Shown: positions 35,000-43,427 of the stretch, one piece after another | How positions within the stretch are numbered: position 1 is the stretch's first letter | Layout: each line of letters opens with the position of its first letter | Origin: Photobacterium sanctipauli | GTDB taxonomy: Bacteria > Pseudomonadota > Gammaproteobacteria > Enterobacterales > Vibrionaceae | NCBI RefSeq assembly: GCF_003026495.1 | Contig: NZ_PYMA01000005.1 | Coordinates: 186,001 to 250,000 of the forward strand | DNA length: 64,000 nt | Direction: 5' to 3' | Notes under the pieces: generated by a model | What the model was told of the DNA's origin: nothing | Database searches by the model: none | What the model saw: only the letters and a program-made list of their open reading frames with translations | Made by a program: the position numbers and the translations under genes

Positions 35000-35947
35000 A
35001 TGGAAGCAATGCGGATCTTATTGGTTGATGATGTCCATCTTGAACGTATGCAGTTGGCGATGCGCCTGCAAAGATTAGGGCATGTCGTTGAGGCTGTTGG
35101 TTCAGGTATGGATGCGATAGAGAAATATCCGCTTTTCGACCCTGATCTGGTATTGCTGGATGTAAGCATGCCTGACATGAGCGGAACTGAAGTTGCAGAA
35201 CAGCTTAGAATTAAGCACCCTGAATGGGTACCTATCATTTTCCTCAGTGGTCATGATGAGCCCGAAATGATTGCTAAAGCGATTGATATGGGCGGGGATG
35301 ATTACCTAGTCAAACCGGTCAATAAAATCGTGTTGGCTTCCAAATTAAAAGCAATGCAACGTATTGCTCATATGCGTCACCAGCTAAAGCAAGCCAGTGA
35401 GAAACTGGAAGAAGCCAATGACTTGCTATCGAAACAGGTCAATGAGGATGGTTTGACGAAATTGGCAAATCGCCGTTACCTTGATCAGAAACTTGAAGAG
35501 TTTATTTCATGGCACGGCCGAAATAACTTTTCGCTTACCATGATCATGATTGATGTTGACCACTTCAAACCTTACAACGATCATTATGGTCACCTTGAGG
35601 GGGATCGCTGTTTGCAAGCCGTTGCGGGTGAACTGAAAAAGAACTTTAGCCGAGCTGGTGAAGTCGCGGCGCGATATGGCGGTGAGGAATTTGTCATCTT
35701 GATTAGTAACTGTGACAAAACGAAAGCAGTCAGAGAGTGCGAGCGGTTAAAGGCGAGTATCCAACAACTTGAGATCCCACATTCAAAGTCGACCACATCG
35801 GATATCGTAACGGTGAGTCAAGGGATGGTGTCTTGGGTGCCAACCGGGCTTGAAACCAAAGAGAATATGTACGAAATCGTCGATAAGGTTCTGTATAAGG
35901 CCAAAGAGCAAGGTCGCAACCGTTTTGTAGCTGCAGAATTTACCTAA
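35000..35947 (+). CDS. Response regulator with GGDEF diguanylate cyclase domain
   Basis: The 315-residue protein has an N-terminal receiver domain (phosphoacceptor Asp in DPDLVLLDVSMPDMSG, Lys in DDYLVKPV), a coiled-coil linker (QLKQASEKLEEANDLLSKQV), and a GGDEF domain with DGLTKLANRRYLDQ and active site RYGGEEF. It should make cyclic di-GMP when phosphorylated. The position of the inhibitory RxxD site, five residues before GGEEF, reads RAGE, so product feedback may be lost. No histidine kinase is adjacent. ATG 35000 is the natural start. Confidence 0.9.
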   Translation: MEAMRILLVDDVHLERMQLAMRLQRLGHVVEAVGSGMDAIEKYPLFDPDLVLLDVSMPDMSGTEVAEQLRIKHPEWVPIIFLSGHDEPEMIAKAIDMGGDDYLVKPVNKIVLASKLKAMQRIAHMRHQLKQASEKLEEANDLLSKQVNEDGLTKLANRRYLDQKLEEFISWHGRNNFSLTMIMIDVDHFKPYNDHYGHLEGDRCLQAVAGELKKNFSRAGEVAARYGGEEFVILISNCDKTKAVRECERLKASIQQLEIPHSKSTTSDIVTVSQGMVSWVPTGLETKENMYEIVDKVLYKAKEQGRNRFVAAEFT

Positions 35948-36008
35948 CGTATTCTCGGTGGTGAATAACCAATAATTTGAACCCACCAACAAAAAACTTT
36001 ATCTCATC

Positions 36009-36045
36009 AATCATTTGGTTGTTTTACAGCCAAATGATTTTTTTT
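36009..36045 (+). terminator. Terminator of the GGDEF regulator gene
   Basis: AATCATTTGG pairs with CCAAATGATT and is followed by a run of T about eight long. Confidence 0.85.
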
Positions 36046-36111
36046 ACTCTTGTTGTTACAGAAAGGCGTGCTAATCTGCCTGTAGGCATTTTTAGCCACT
36101 GTTTATGAATA

Positions 36112-36273
36112 ATACCAATCTACATAAGTACTTGTTCAGTCTTACTGGTTAAAATCGCTGTTCTCTGCGTTAGAGATTTTGTCATTAGAACCACTAGTCA
36201 CTGCAATCTCTGCCTTGATAACAACGATTTTTCCTGCGTAATACTTAGATCAATTACTAATCCAGATTGGTAT
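36112..36273. repeat. MITE-like repeat with terminal inverted repeats
   Basis: The stretch begins ATACCAATCT and ends AGATTGGTAT, a 10-base perfect terminal inverted repeat, about 162 bases apart. It contains no open frame and is flanked by unrelated intergenic sequence. Such short non-coding inverted-repeat elements are common between genes of Photobacterium, Vibrio and Shewanella, and this one looks familiar from them. Copy number cannot be tested in this window, where I see only one full copy. Confidence 0.55.
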
Positions 36274-36326
36274 AAAGAAAGTAGACTTTATTCAACAATG
36301 ATTTAGAAAAAGGGTGAGGGAAGATC

Positions 36327-36998
36327 ATGGATATTTGCTTTTCAGACACAGAAGCGAGAGTTATTGGTTGTCTACTGGAAAAAGAGGTAACCACACCCGA
36401 TCAATACCCATTGACGTTAAATGCGCTAACCACCGCATGTAACCAGAAAACAAACCGTGAGCCGGTTATGTCGCTGGATGAGGCGACGGTACAAGACACG
36501 ATTGAATCTTTAAAAGCCAAGCGCTTTGTTCAGGAAGTCACTGCTGGCTTCGGTAGCCGTGTTGCAAAGTATCAGCACCGCTTCTGTAATACTGAGTTCA
36601 GCACTTTCCAGTTCACGGCCCAAGAAAAGGCGGCACTGTGTGTCATGCTACTCCGTGGTCCCCAGTCTGCGGGTGAAATCCGTACCCGTACTAACCGTTT
36701 GTGTAGCTTTGGCGACGTCAAAGAAGTTGAAGCGGTGCTTGACGGCCTGGCAGAACATCCTAAGGGGCCATATATTGTAAAATTGCCTAAGGAGCCGGGC
36801 AAACGCGATTGTCGTTATATGCACCTATTTAGTGGTGAAGTGGATATTGAGGCTTTAAAAGCCGCGGCCGCAGTAACGGCTTCTGCGGCACCAAGTTCCC
36901 CAACTTCAGCGCGCATTGATGCATTGGAAACGGAATTTGCGGAGCTTAAACAGGAAGTGGCGGAGCTCAAAGCCATGTTGGAGTCACTGACTTCCTAA
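36327..36998 (+). CDS. yceH: YceH-family (DUF480) protein
   Basis: The 223-residue protein opens with the highly conserved EARVIGCLLEKEVTTPDQYPL and NACNQKTNREPV-type segment (here TTACNQKTNREPV) of the YceH/UPF0502 family. Two winged-helix domains make up the family fold. The C-terminal part ends with an Ala/Glu-rich coiled coil (ALETEFAELKQEVAELKAML). The biochemical role is not established, although the fold suggests DNA or protein binding. A terminator lies 44 bases downstream. Confidence 0.9.
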   Translation: MDICFSDTEARVIGCLLEKEVTTPDQYPLTLNALTTACNQKTNREPVMSLDEATVQDTIESLKAKRFVQEVTAGFGSRVAKYQHRFCNTEFSTFQFTAQEKAALCVMLLRGPQSAGEIRTRTNRLCSFGDVKEVEAVLDGLAEHPKGPYIVKLPKEPGKRDCRYMHLFSGEVDIEALKAAAAVTASAAPSSPTSARIDALETEFAELKQEVAELKAMLESLTS

Positions 36999-37041
36999 TA
37001 GGTTGGCAATAGTCTTTATAAGTAAATGTATAAAATATATA

Positions 37042-37067
37042 AGCCCAGCACTTTCGCTGGGCTTTTT
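37042..37067 (+). terminator. Terminator of yceH
   Basis: AGCCCAGC pairs with GCTGGGCT and is followed by five T. It lies only 12 bases before the start of the GIY-YIG gene, so that gene either depends on read-through or has a promoter overlapping the hairpin. Confidence 0.85.
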
Positions 37068-37078
37068 CTCAAGCAAAA

Positions 37079-37432
37079 ATGATGAAAGATTCAAAGCATA
37101 GCCAAGCTGAAGGGCAAGACCAAGCGCTTGAGCAAACCGAAGAAAAGCTGAAAGTTGTCACTAATTGGTCGGTCTATTTAATTAGAACGGCAGCTAACCA
37201 GCTCTATTGTGGTGTTACCACCGACGTTGAACGTCGATTTAAAGAGCACCAAGGCACGAATAAAGGTGCCAAGTACTTAAAAGGCAAGGGGCCACTGTTG
37301 CTAGCATGGTTTGAGCAAGTAGGCTGTAAGCGTACTGCCATGCAGTTGGAATACCGAATAAAGCGCCTTCCCAAAGCACAAAAAGAGAAAATTGTAGCAG
37401 GCAAATTCGCTGTGCTGTCTCTTTTAGAATAA
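37079..37432 (+). CDS. GIY-YIG nuclease-domain protein (YhbQ-like)
   Basis: The 117-residue protein carries one GIY-YIG domain: WSVYLIRTAANQLYCGVTTDVERRFKEHQ, with the Tyr and Arg of the catalytic core, then GAKYLKGKGPLLLAW and LEYRIKRLPKAQKEKIV. This is the YhbQ/UPF0213 family, small nucleases with roles linked to DNA repair. A 28-residue polar N-terminal extension precedes the domain. No clear ribosome site precedes ATG 37079, and a terminator ends 12 bases before, so the true start may be later. Confidence 0.85.
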   Translation: MMKDSKHSQAEGQDQALEQTEEKLKVVTNWSVYLIRTAANQLYCGVTTDVERRFKEHQGTNKGAKYLKGKGPLLLAWFEQVGCKRTAMQLEYRIKRLPKAQKEKIVAGKFAVLSLLE

Positions 37433-37574
37433 AAATTATCTGTTGATAATTTAAACAAGGAATGCAGTTTACTGCTTTGAAAAATAAATAGAAATTGAAC
37501 AAATATTGGGTTCAGACTACACTGCGAGTCATTGAAACATCCCCTATTGGGATAATTGGTTAGGAACACTCACT

Positions 37575-38114
37575 ATGGCACTTAAAGCCACGATATATAA
37601 AGCGCAATTTAACGTCGCTGATCTTGATCGCCACGTTTACATTGATCAGTCACACACACTAGCTTGTCATCCTTCAGAGACATTGCAGCGCTTAATGCTG
37701 CGCCTAATTACCTGGGGCTTTAATGCCAATGAAGACCTTCAGTTCACTAAAGGCCTGTGTGAGACAGAAGAGCCCGCTTTATGGATTAAGAGCCTGACCG
37801 ATGATGTTGAGCTATGGATTGATCTAGGCCTTCCTGATGAGAAGCGCATTAAAAAAGCCGCGCACAAATCTGAGAAAGTCATTATTGTTGCTTATGGCGA
37901 TAATGCTGCGCCGGTTTGGTGGCAGCAAAATAAAGCCAAAGTGTCTCAGTATGGCAATATTTCGGTTGTATTCTTTAATGATCAAACCTTGGCAGAACTT
38001 GAAGCAATGGTAGAGCGTACCATGCAATTACAGTTAACCATTGAAGGTGAGCAAGGTTGGCTGAATTGTGGTGAGCAAAGCTGCACCATTACACCTGATT
38101 GGTGGCTACGTTAA
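37575..38114 (+). CDS. yaeQ: YaeQ-family protein
   Basis: The 179-residue protein begins MALKATIYKAQFNVADLDRHVYIDQSH, the typical YaeQ start, and contains LWIDLGLPDEKRIKKAAHKSEKVI. YaeQ has a PD-(D/E)xK nuclease-like fold and no settled function. Length is as expected. It is followed 32 bases later by a YdcF-type gene on the same strand, likely one transcript ending at the terminator at 38832. Confidence 0.9.
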   Translation: MALKATIYKAQFNVADLDRHVYIDQSHTLACHPSETLQRLMLRLITWGFNANEDLQFTKGLCETEEPALWIKSLTDDVELWIDLGLPDEKRIKKAAHKSEKVIIVAYGDNAAPVWWQQNKAKVSQYGNISVVFFNDQTLAELEAMVERTMQLQLTIEGEQGWLNCGEQSCTITPDWWLR

Positions 38115-38146
38115 TTTGTACTAATTTTTAGCAATAAGGATGATGC

Positions 38147-38788
38147 ATGGCTTCGTTGATACATACGCTGGCTTTAAAGGTTTGGGATTACCATCACTTG
38201 GATCACTCGTTAGAGAAAAGTGATTGTATATTTGTCCTTTGCAGTAACGATACCCGTGTCGCAGAGCGTGCTGCCCAATTGTATCTACAAGGCTATGCGC
38301 CATTTATTGTTTTTTCTGGTGGGGTAGGCGAGCTAACCCAAAACCTGTTTAGTGGTTCGGAGGCTGAAGCCTTTGCCAATATCGCCATCGATCTGGGTGT
38401 ACCAGAAACCGCTATTTTGGTTGAACCTCATTCGACCAATACCGGCCAAAATGTTGAATTTACCCGTGCGCTATTAGAGCAGAAAGGATTAAACCCCGAT
38501 ACCTTCATTTTGGTGCAAAAACCTTTCATGGAGCGCCGTACGTACGCTACCTTCATGAAGCAGTGGCCAGGAAAGCAAGCCATTGTGACCTCGCCGCAAA
38601 TTAGCTTTGATGATTACCCAAACGATCAAATTACTTATAGTGATGTGATTAACGTGATGTTGGGCGACCTTCAGCGGATTGATGCTTACCCTGCTCGTGG
38701 ATTTTCTATAGAACAAGATATTCCCCAAGACGTTTGGCAAGCCTTTGAGCAATTGGTTCATCATGGATTTAATGAGCATTTGATTTAG
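38147..38788 (+). CDS. YdcF/DUF218-family protein
   Basis: The 213-residue protein has the DUF218 pattern: CIFVLCSNDTRVAERAAQLY, FIVFSGGVGELT, GVPETAILVEPHSTNTGQNVEFT and ILVQKPFMERRTYATFMKQW. Family members include YdcF, which binds S-adenosylmethionine, and the SanA/ElyC envelope proteins. This one has no membrane segment and therefore matches the cytoplasmic YdcF branch. It probably shares a transcript with yaeQ. Confidence 0.82.
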   Translation: MASLIHTLALKVWDYHHLDHSLEKSDCIFVLCSNDTRVAERAAQLYLQGYAPFIVFSGGVGELTQNLFSGSEAEAFANIAIDLGVPETAILVEPHSTNTGQNVEFTRALLEQKGLNPDTFILVQKPFMERRTYATFMKQWPGKQAIVTSPQISFDDYPNDQITYSDVINVMLGDLQRIDAYPARGFSIEQDIPQDVWQAFEQLVHHGFNEHLI

Positions 38789-38831
38789 GGTCTTACCAAG
38801 CTGGTTAATTAAAGATCCAATACATTCATAA

Positions 38832-38869
38832 AAAAGCCCCGCTGACTTAAATCAGCGGGGCTTTTGTTA
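38832..38869. terminator. Bidirectional terminator
   Basis: AAAAGCCCCGCTGA pairs with TCAGCGGGGCTTTT over a 6-base loop between the YdcF-type gene and the convergent tenA operon. Confidence 0.9.
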
Positions 38870-38904
38870 GGTATAGGCGCAACTGTTGTGTTACTAATCA
38901 GCGA

Positions 38905-39570
38905 TTATTGCGCTGCCTGCATGCCCTGTTCCCAAAAGGCAACTTCCATACGAGTCGCTGTTTTGAAAATTTCACATAGACGTTGACCACGCTTGCTTTC
39001 TAGCGGGATTTCTTCAAGCATGTCGTCTAAACGGCGGATGGTTTCTTCAACGCCTGACTGGTATTCTTCACCCGCGTATAGTTCAACCCAGCTACGGTAT
39101 GGGTTGCCTTCTAGCTTAGTCTCAGCCCATTTTTCAAGGCGCTGACCCACGACCGCATAGCCGATTGCACAAGGCGCTAGTGCCGTGAATAGGTCGGTAC
39201 GATCACCAGCTGAACCCGTGTCTAACACATAGCGGGTATAGCATACAGTACCAAAGTCTTCAGGCTCTGCTTCCATCTCGTCGGCACTCAGGCCCCAAGT
39301 TTGGCAGTATTCGATGTGGTGATTCATCTCTGACTCTAGTAGGGCGCTTAAACCTGGTAGCGGTTCGCGCATTTCAGCTAGGGTTGATGATTTGAAAATA
39401 GCGAGTGCATAAGCACGCGCGTAATGCTTAAGGAATAGGTAATCCTGCTTTAGGTAATGGAAGAATGCGTACTTATTGAGATCGCCCGTCGCTAGCTGGT
39501 TCACGAAATCGTGCTCTGTGTATTCTTCCCAGTCTTGCTGGCAGTATGCAATTAGATCTTGATGGTTCAT
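38905..39570 (-). CDS. tenA: Thiaminase II / aminopyrimidine aminohydrolase
   Basis: TenA hydrolyses aminomethylpyrimidine (from degraded thiamine) to HMP for re-use. The 221-residue all-helical protein shows the family segments HDFVNQLATGDLNKYAFFHYLKQDYLFL, and AALAPCAIGYAVVGQRL with the catalytic Cys region, then WVELYAGEEYQSGV. It is the last gene of the TPP-riboswitch-led operon thiD-thiZ-thiX-thiY-tenA, 18 bases after the binding-protein gene. Confidence 0.93.
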   Translation of the reverse strand: MNHQDLIAYCQQDWEEYTEHDFVNQLATGDLNKYAFFHYLKQDYLFLKHYARAYALAIFKSSTLAEMREPLPGLSALLESEMNHHIEYCQTWGLSADEMEAEPEDFGTVCYTRYVLDTGSAGDRTDLFTALAPCAIGYAVVGQRLEKWAETKLEGNPYRSWVELYAGEEYQSGVEETIRRLDDMLEEIPLESKRGQRLCEIFKTATRMEVAFWEQGMQAAQ

Positions 39571-39588
39571 AGTGGCTATATCCCAATA

Positions 39589-40530
39589 TTAGAATGTTAA
39601 GACGTAGTCTTTTGCTGAAGGCAAGCTGTTGATAATACCGTGCTCTTTCATGAATACGGCATACTCGTCGTAACGTTTTAGGTCAACAGCTGCTGGGCGT
39701 AGGGCAAAGCGGGTTAGGGTGTCTTCCCAAGCCTTGCGGTTTAATTCGTTGTTTAGTGTATCTGGCGCATAAGCAACAAACTCTTTCCACGCTTTTTCTG
39801 GGTGGTTAATCATGTATACCGTTGCCTTTTCGATAGCGGTATTGAATTTGTTGATCATGTCGATGTCGTGGCTGTTTTTGTTAGCAACAAAAATGAGCTC
39901 ATCATAGGGAGGAACACCGTGCTCTTCAGGGAAGAAAGCTGTGGCTTCATAACCTTCGATTTCAAGCTGGTTAAGCTCGAAGTTGCGTAGACCACCCCAA
40001 ATGGCGTCGACTTTGCCTGATGCTAATGAAGATGAAAGTGCCCAGCCAACGTTGATGATTTTTACGCTATCCATCGAAACGCCTTCTGAACGAAGCATTG
40101 TACCGACAGTAGCATCTTCGTTACCGCCGATTGCAACACCGATGTTCTTGCCTTCAAGATCTTTCAGGCTCTTGATACCCGATTTGTTCAGTACAGTTAG
40201 CGCGTTCAACGGGCCCGCAATCAAAGTAGCCGAGCGAACAAGCGGTAGTTTAGCTGCCGTGCTTGAAATCAATGTGCTTTGGTAAGAAACCGCCATATCA
40301 ATTTTCCCCGCAGCAACCAGTTTATCTGGTACGCTCGGATCGGCAGGTTCTTGAATTTCAACCTCAAGCCCTTGATCTGCAAAAAGTCCTTTTTCTTGAG
40401 CAATGATGATTGGGCCATGGTTCGGGTTAACGAACCAATCTAGCATCAAGGTTACCTTTTCTGCTGCGGCGCTGAATGAGGCAACAGTTAAGCCGAGCGC
40501 AGTAACGATTTGAAGTATTGGGGTTTTCAT
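39589..40530 (-). CDS. thiY: Periplasmic pyrimidine-precursor-binding protein of an ABC transporter
   Basis: The 313-residue protein has a signal peptide (IVTALGLTVASFSAAA) and the NMT1/THI5-like fold: LMLDWFVNPNHGPIIIAQEKGLF, then AMVSYQSTLIS-like AVSYQSTLIS. In the ThiXYZ system this protein binds formylaminopyrimidine or a related HMP precursor. The gene lies within the TPP-riboswitch operon with its permease and ATPase, and tenA, so a pyrimidine precursor is the likely ligand rather than thiamine. Confidence 0.9.
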   Translation of the reverse strand: MKTPILQIVTALGLTVASFSAAAEKVTLMLDWFVNPNHGPIIIAQEKGLFADQGLEVEIQEPADPSVPDKLVAAGKIDMAVSYQSTLISSTAAKLPLVRSATLIAGPLNALTVLNKSGIKSLKDLEGKNIGVAIGGNEDATVGTMLRSEGVSMDSVKIINVGWALSSSLASGKVDAIWGGLRNFELNQLEIEGYEATAFFPEEHGVPPYDELIFVANKNSHDIDMINKFNTAIEKATVYMINHPEKAWKEFVAYAPDTLNNELNRKAWEDTLTRFALRPAAVDLKRYDEYAVFMKEHGIINSLPSAKDYVLTF

Positions 40531-40578
40531 TCACTATTCCTTTTGATGTTTTATTCTATTTGAGCTGTATGGAGTTAG

Positions 40579-41436
40579 TTATTTATCTTGCCAAGGGATG
40601 GCTTTTCTAAGTAATACGTCAGCGGTGAAGTACAAGCTGATGGAAAAGAAGGCCAAGATAAACAAGGCAGCAAACATTTCATCAACAAACATACGGGCAT
40701 TGGCTTGTAGCATTAAGTAGCCAAGTCCTTCGCTTGAGCCAACCCATTCACCAACTACAGCACCGATTGGAGCAACAACCACAGCAACGCGGATACCTGA
40801 GGCCAGCGCGGGCAGGGCAGCGGGTAGACGTATACGCCAAAGCTGTTGCCAACGGGTAGCCCCCATGGTCTTGGCAAGATCAAGGTAGCCATTTGGCGTG
40901 TTACGCAAGCCGTCATAGCTGCAGGTGGTAACAGGGAAGAAAATAATCAGGGCTGCCATGACGATTTTTGACGCCATGCCATAGCCTAGCCACAGCATTA
41001 ATAACGGTGCGATGGCAAATACCGGTATTGCTTGGCTTGTGATCAAAATCGGTAGCAACCAACGGCGAAGCGGGGCAAATAACAGCATTTGCAGGGCAAA
41101 GAATAGCCCCATAAATAAGCCGAGCAATAAACCGAAGATGACTTCAGTACCTGTGACAATGGTGTGTGCCCACAAGACATCAAACCGCTCGACCAACTTG
41201 GTTAATACCGCTACAGGGCCTGGTAGAATAAAAGGCGGCAATTCGAAAACAATGACTGCGGCATGCCAAAGGCCAAAAATCACGACGATGCTGACAACAA
41301 TTCGTATTAGGTTTTGCTGCCATTGGCTGCTTTTTGTCCCGCCTGCATTTTGTTGGTGCTGCTGCTGTGCTAATAAAGGCGATTGAAGCGCGGATTCACT
41401 TTGCACAGCTTGATTTGCTAGTGGAGTATTAGACAT
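40579..41436 (-). CDS. thiX: ABC transporter permease for a pyrimidine precursor
   Basis: The 285-residue BPD-type permease has about six membrane segments and the EAA loop GYLDLAKTMGATRWQQLWRIRLPAALP that contacts the ATPase. The ATG at 41436 is preferred over the longer open frame because it overlaps the thiZ stop by eight bases and gives a normal length. A Q-rich N-terminal stretch (LAQQQHQQNAGGTKSSQWQQ) precedes the first segment and is unusual. Its partners flank it. Confidence 0.9.
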   Translation of the reverse strand: MSNTPLANQAVQSESALQSPLLAQQQHQQNAGGTKSSQWQQNLIRIVVSIVVIFGLWHAAVIVFELPPFILPGPVAVLTKLVERFDVLWAHTIVTGTEVIFGLLLGLFMGLFFALQMLLFAPLRRWLLPILITSQAIPVFAIAPLLMLWLGYGMASKIVMAALIIFFPVTTCSYDGLRNTPNGYLDLAKTMGATRWQQLWRIRLPAALPALASGIRVAVVVAPIGAVVGEWVGSSEGLGYLMLQANARMFVDEMFAALFILAFFSISLYFTADVLLRKAIPWQDK

Positions 41437-42205
41437 AGTCACGCTCCAGTTGTTCGATAATCGCTTGTTGGTGGGTGGCCAACTCCGCCGTAAATTGACG
41501 AGGTGGCGCCGAATTGGGTACACCTAAAGGTAGTAACGATGCCGGGCTACCAGACATGATGTGAATATGGTGGCCAAGGCGGAGTGCTTCTTGCGGATCA
41601 TGGGTGATAAGCAGTACTGTGCGGCCTTTTAGCAATTTGGCGGAAAGGCTTTGTAGCTTATGACGAGTGACGGCATCAAGCGCCGAGAAGGGCTCGTCCA
41701 TTAACACTAATGGTTTGTCTTGCATCAGTGTGCGTGCAAGCGCGACACGTTGGCGCATACCGCCCGATAGTTGGTCTGGGGTGGCTTTTTCATAGCCGTT
41801 TAGCCCAACGGCCTCCAGAAGTTTTATCGCACGAGCATGATCGGAAACTTGCTTGGCACCAAACCGTGAACTTAAACAAACGTTATCCAGTACGTTTAGC
41901 CAAGGTAGCAGCAAGTCTTGCTGCGCCATATACGCAACGTTACCGAATAATGGGCTATCGTCAGAGGTGGTTAACTCACCTTGCCATTCAACTTTATCGC
42001 CCAGCAATCCAGCAAGGTGGCGTAGTAGGGTCGTTTTACCACAGCCACTCTTACCAAGCAGGCAAGTCCATTCACCAGCAGGCAGCGTTAAGCTCAGGTT
42101 CGAAAATAATGGCTCGGTAGCATCGTTATAACGCAGTGTTGCCCTATTTAAGGCAACACCGACGTTGCTAGCGAGTCCTGTAGTGTGATCAACTAATTCA
42201 GGCAT
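41429..42205 (-). CDS. thiZ: ABC transporter ATPase for a pyrimidine precursor
   Basis: The 258-residue ATP-binding subunit has Walker A GKSGCGKTTLLRHLAGL, the Q-loop AYMAQQDLLLPWL, signature LSGGMRQRVALARTL, Walker B PLVLMDEPFSALD and the switch His in LLITHDPQEA. It powers uptake of the ligand bound by ThiY through ThiX. It follows thiD by 18 bases in the TPP-riboswitch operon. Confidence 0.92.
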   Translation of the reverse strand: MPELVDHTTGLASNVGVALNRATLRYNDATEPLFSNLSLTLPAGEWTCLLGKSGCGKTTLLRHLAGLLGDKVEWQGELTTSDDSPLFGNVAYMAQQDLLLPWLNVLDNVCLSSRFGAKQVSDHARAIKLLEAVGLNGYEKATPDQLSGGMRQRVALARTLMQDKPLVLMDEPFSALDAVTRHKLQSLSAKLLKGRTVLLITHDPQEALRLGHHIHIMSGSPASLLPLGVPNSAPPRQFTAELATHQQAIIEQLERDYV

Positions 42206-42223
42206 CGTTTTTCGCTACTCGAT

Positions 42224-43057
42224 TTACTCTGGCTTGAAGTGGCCAGCAAAGAAGTGGTGAACAGGACCGTGGCCAGCGCCAATTTCCAGATCATCGGCAT
42301 GGCTAATCGCGTTCGTGATGTAAGATTTAGCGTGCTTAACTGCGTCTACCAATGGGTATTCTTGTGCTAGGAAAGAAGCCGTCGCAGCGGAAAGCGTACA
42401 GCCTGTACCGTGAGTGTTGCGTGTGTTAATACGCGGCGTGCTCATGCGAATTACGTCATCAGCCAGGATCAGTAAATCCGTACTGTTTTCGTCTTTTTCA
42501 AGATGACCACCTTTTAGCAGTGTCGACTTCGCCCCGATTTGGCGAAGGCCGTTAATCATATCGCTCATTGCTTGCTCACTTTCAGGTAACGCTGTACCGA
42601 GTAGCGCTGCAGCTTCAGGCAGGTTAGGGGTGATAACATCAGCAAGCGGTAGCAGTTCTGTTTTCAACGTTGTGATGGCGTCTTGCTCCAATAGCAGGTC
42701 ACCACTGGTTGCCACCATGACAGGGTCAATAACAAGGTGTTTCGGTTGGTATTGGCGAAGCTTGCTTGCTACTGCTCGAATAATGGTTGAGTCGCTAAGC
42801 ATACCAATTTTCACTGACTTAACGTCCAAATCTGTAAATACAGCATCCAGTTGCTGCTCAACAAAAGCTGGGTCGATACCTAGAATGCCAGTTACGCCTT
42901 GGGTGTTTTGTGCGGTTAGTGCAGTAATCACAGAACAAGCGTAACCACCTGTTGCTGAAATTGCTTTAATGTCTGCTTGAATACCTGCGCCGCCACCGCT
43001 GTCTGAACCAGCAATGGTTAAGGTGATTGGTGTTTTTGATGGTGTTGCGTTGCCCAT
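42224..43057 (-). CDS. thiD: Hydroxymethylpyrimidine (phosphate) kinase
   Basis: ThiD phosphorylates HMP to HMP-P and HMP-PP, feeding thiamine synthesis. The 277-residue ribokinase-fold protein has the N-terminal TIAGSDSGGGAGIQADIK, the substrate region SVITALTAQNTQGV, and the C-terminal anion hole NTRNTHGTGCTLSAA with the catalytic Asp-equivalent context. It is the first gene of the riboswitch-led operon. GGGG lies before the ATG. Confidence 0.95.
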   Translation of the reverse strand: MGNATPSKTPITLTIAGSDSGGGAGIQADIKAISATGGYACSVITALTAQNTQGVTGILGIDPAFVEQQLDAVFTDLDVKSVKIGMLSDSTIIRAVASKLRQYQPKHLVIDPVMVATSGDLLLEQDAITTLKTELLPLADVITPNLPEAAALLGTALPESEQAMSDMINGLRQIGAKSTLLKGGHLEKDENSTDLLILADDVIRMSTPRINTRNTHGTGCTLSAATASFLAQEYPLVDAVKHAKSYITNAISHADDLEIGAGHGPVHHFFAGHFKPE

Positions 43058-43136
43058 AACTACCCCTAAATATGTAAGCGAAGGGTAGCCGGTGTCAAAA
43101 GGCTCTCTGATGTCAGAGAAAGGAGAGACACAGATG

Positions 43137-43211
43137 CTAGTTCCCTACGCCATTGTTAAATGGATCAGGTTCAACGGGTCCCACAAAGTGGTCTCAGCCT
43201 AAGCTCCCCGA
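43137..43211 (-). promoter_or_regulatory. TPP riboswitch
   Basis: Read on the minus strand this is a thiamine pyrophosphate (THI-box) aptamer: it opens CGGGGAGC, has GGCTGAGAC in the pyrimidine-binding arm, ACCCGTTGAACCTGATC, and closes with GCGTAGGGAACTAG. It ends about 80 bases before thiD. A short hairpin (TCTCTGA with TCAGAGA at 43104-43119) followed by CCTTTTG lies between and may be the expression platform. Thiamine pyrophosphate should repress the thiD-thiZXY-tenA operon. Confidence 0.93.
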
Positions 43212-43427
43212 CTAACGAATCATTAATTGATATTTATACCAATTGGTATTTGCGCCATTTTAACCATGTTTGGAAAGGATGGGCAAATGAGATTAACCAA
43301 ACTGTTACTCATGTAGAGTATTTAGCAACAATTTGGATAAAAAATGGGCGGCACATCAGTACCACCCATTTGTCAGTATAAAACGTTAAGTGCAATCATT
43401 CAGCTTGATTATATCTAACTGAATTAA

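Larger units (their letters stand above)
35948..36326. other. Intergenic region with terminator and repeat
   Basis: This 379-base stretch holds the terminator of the GGDEF gene (36009-36045) and a repeat with terminal inverted repeats (36112-36273), both annotated. The remaining bases up to 36326 hold the yceH promoter and ribosome site (GAGGGAAG). Confidence 0.5.

Noticed and set aside
43160-43381. 73-codon plus-strand frame across the TPP riboswitch
   Set aside because: It overlaps a highly conserved aptamer on the other strand and has no protein-like features.
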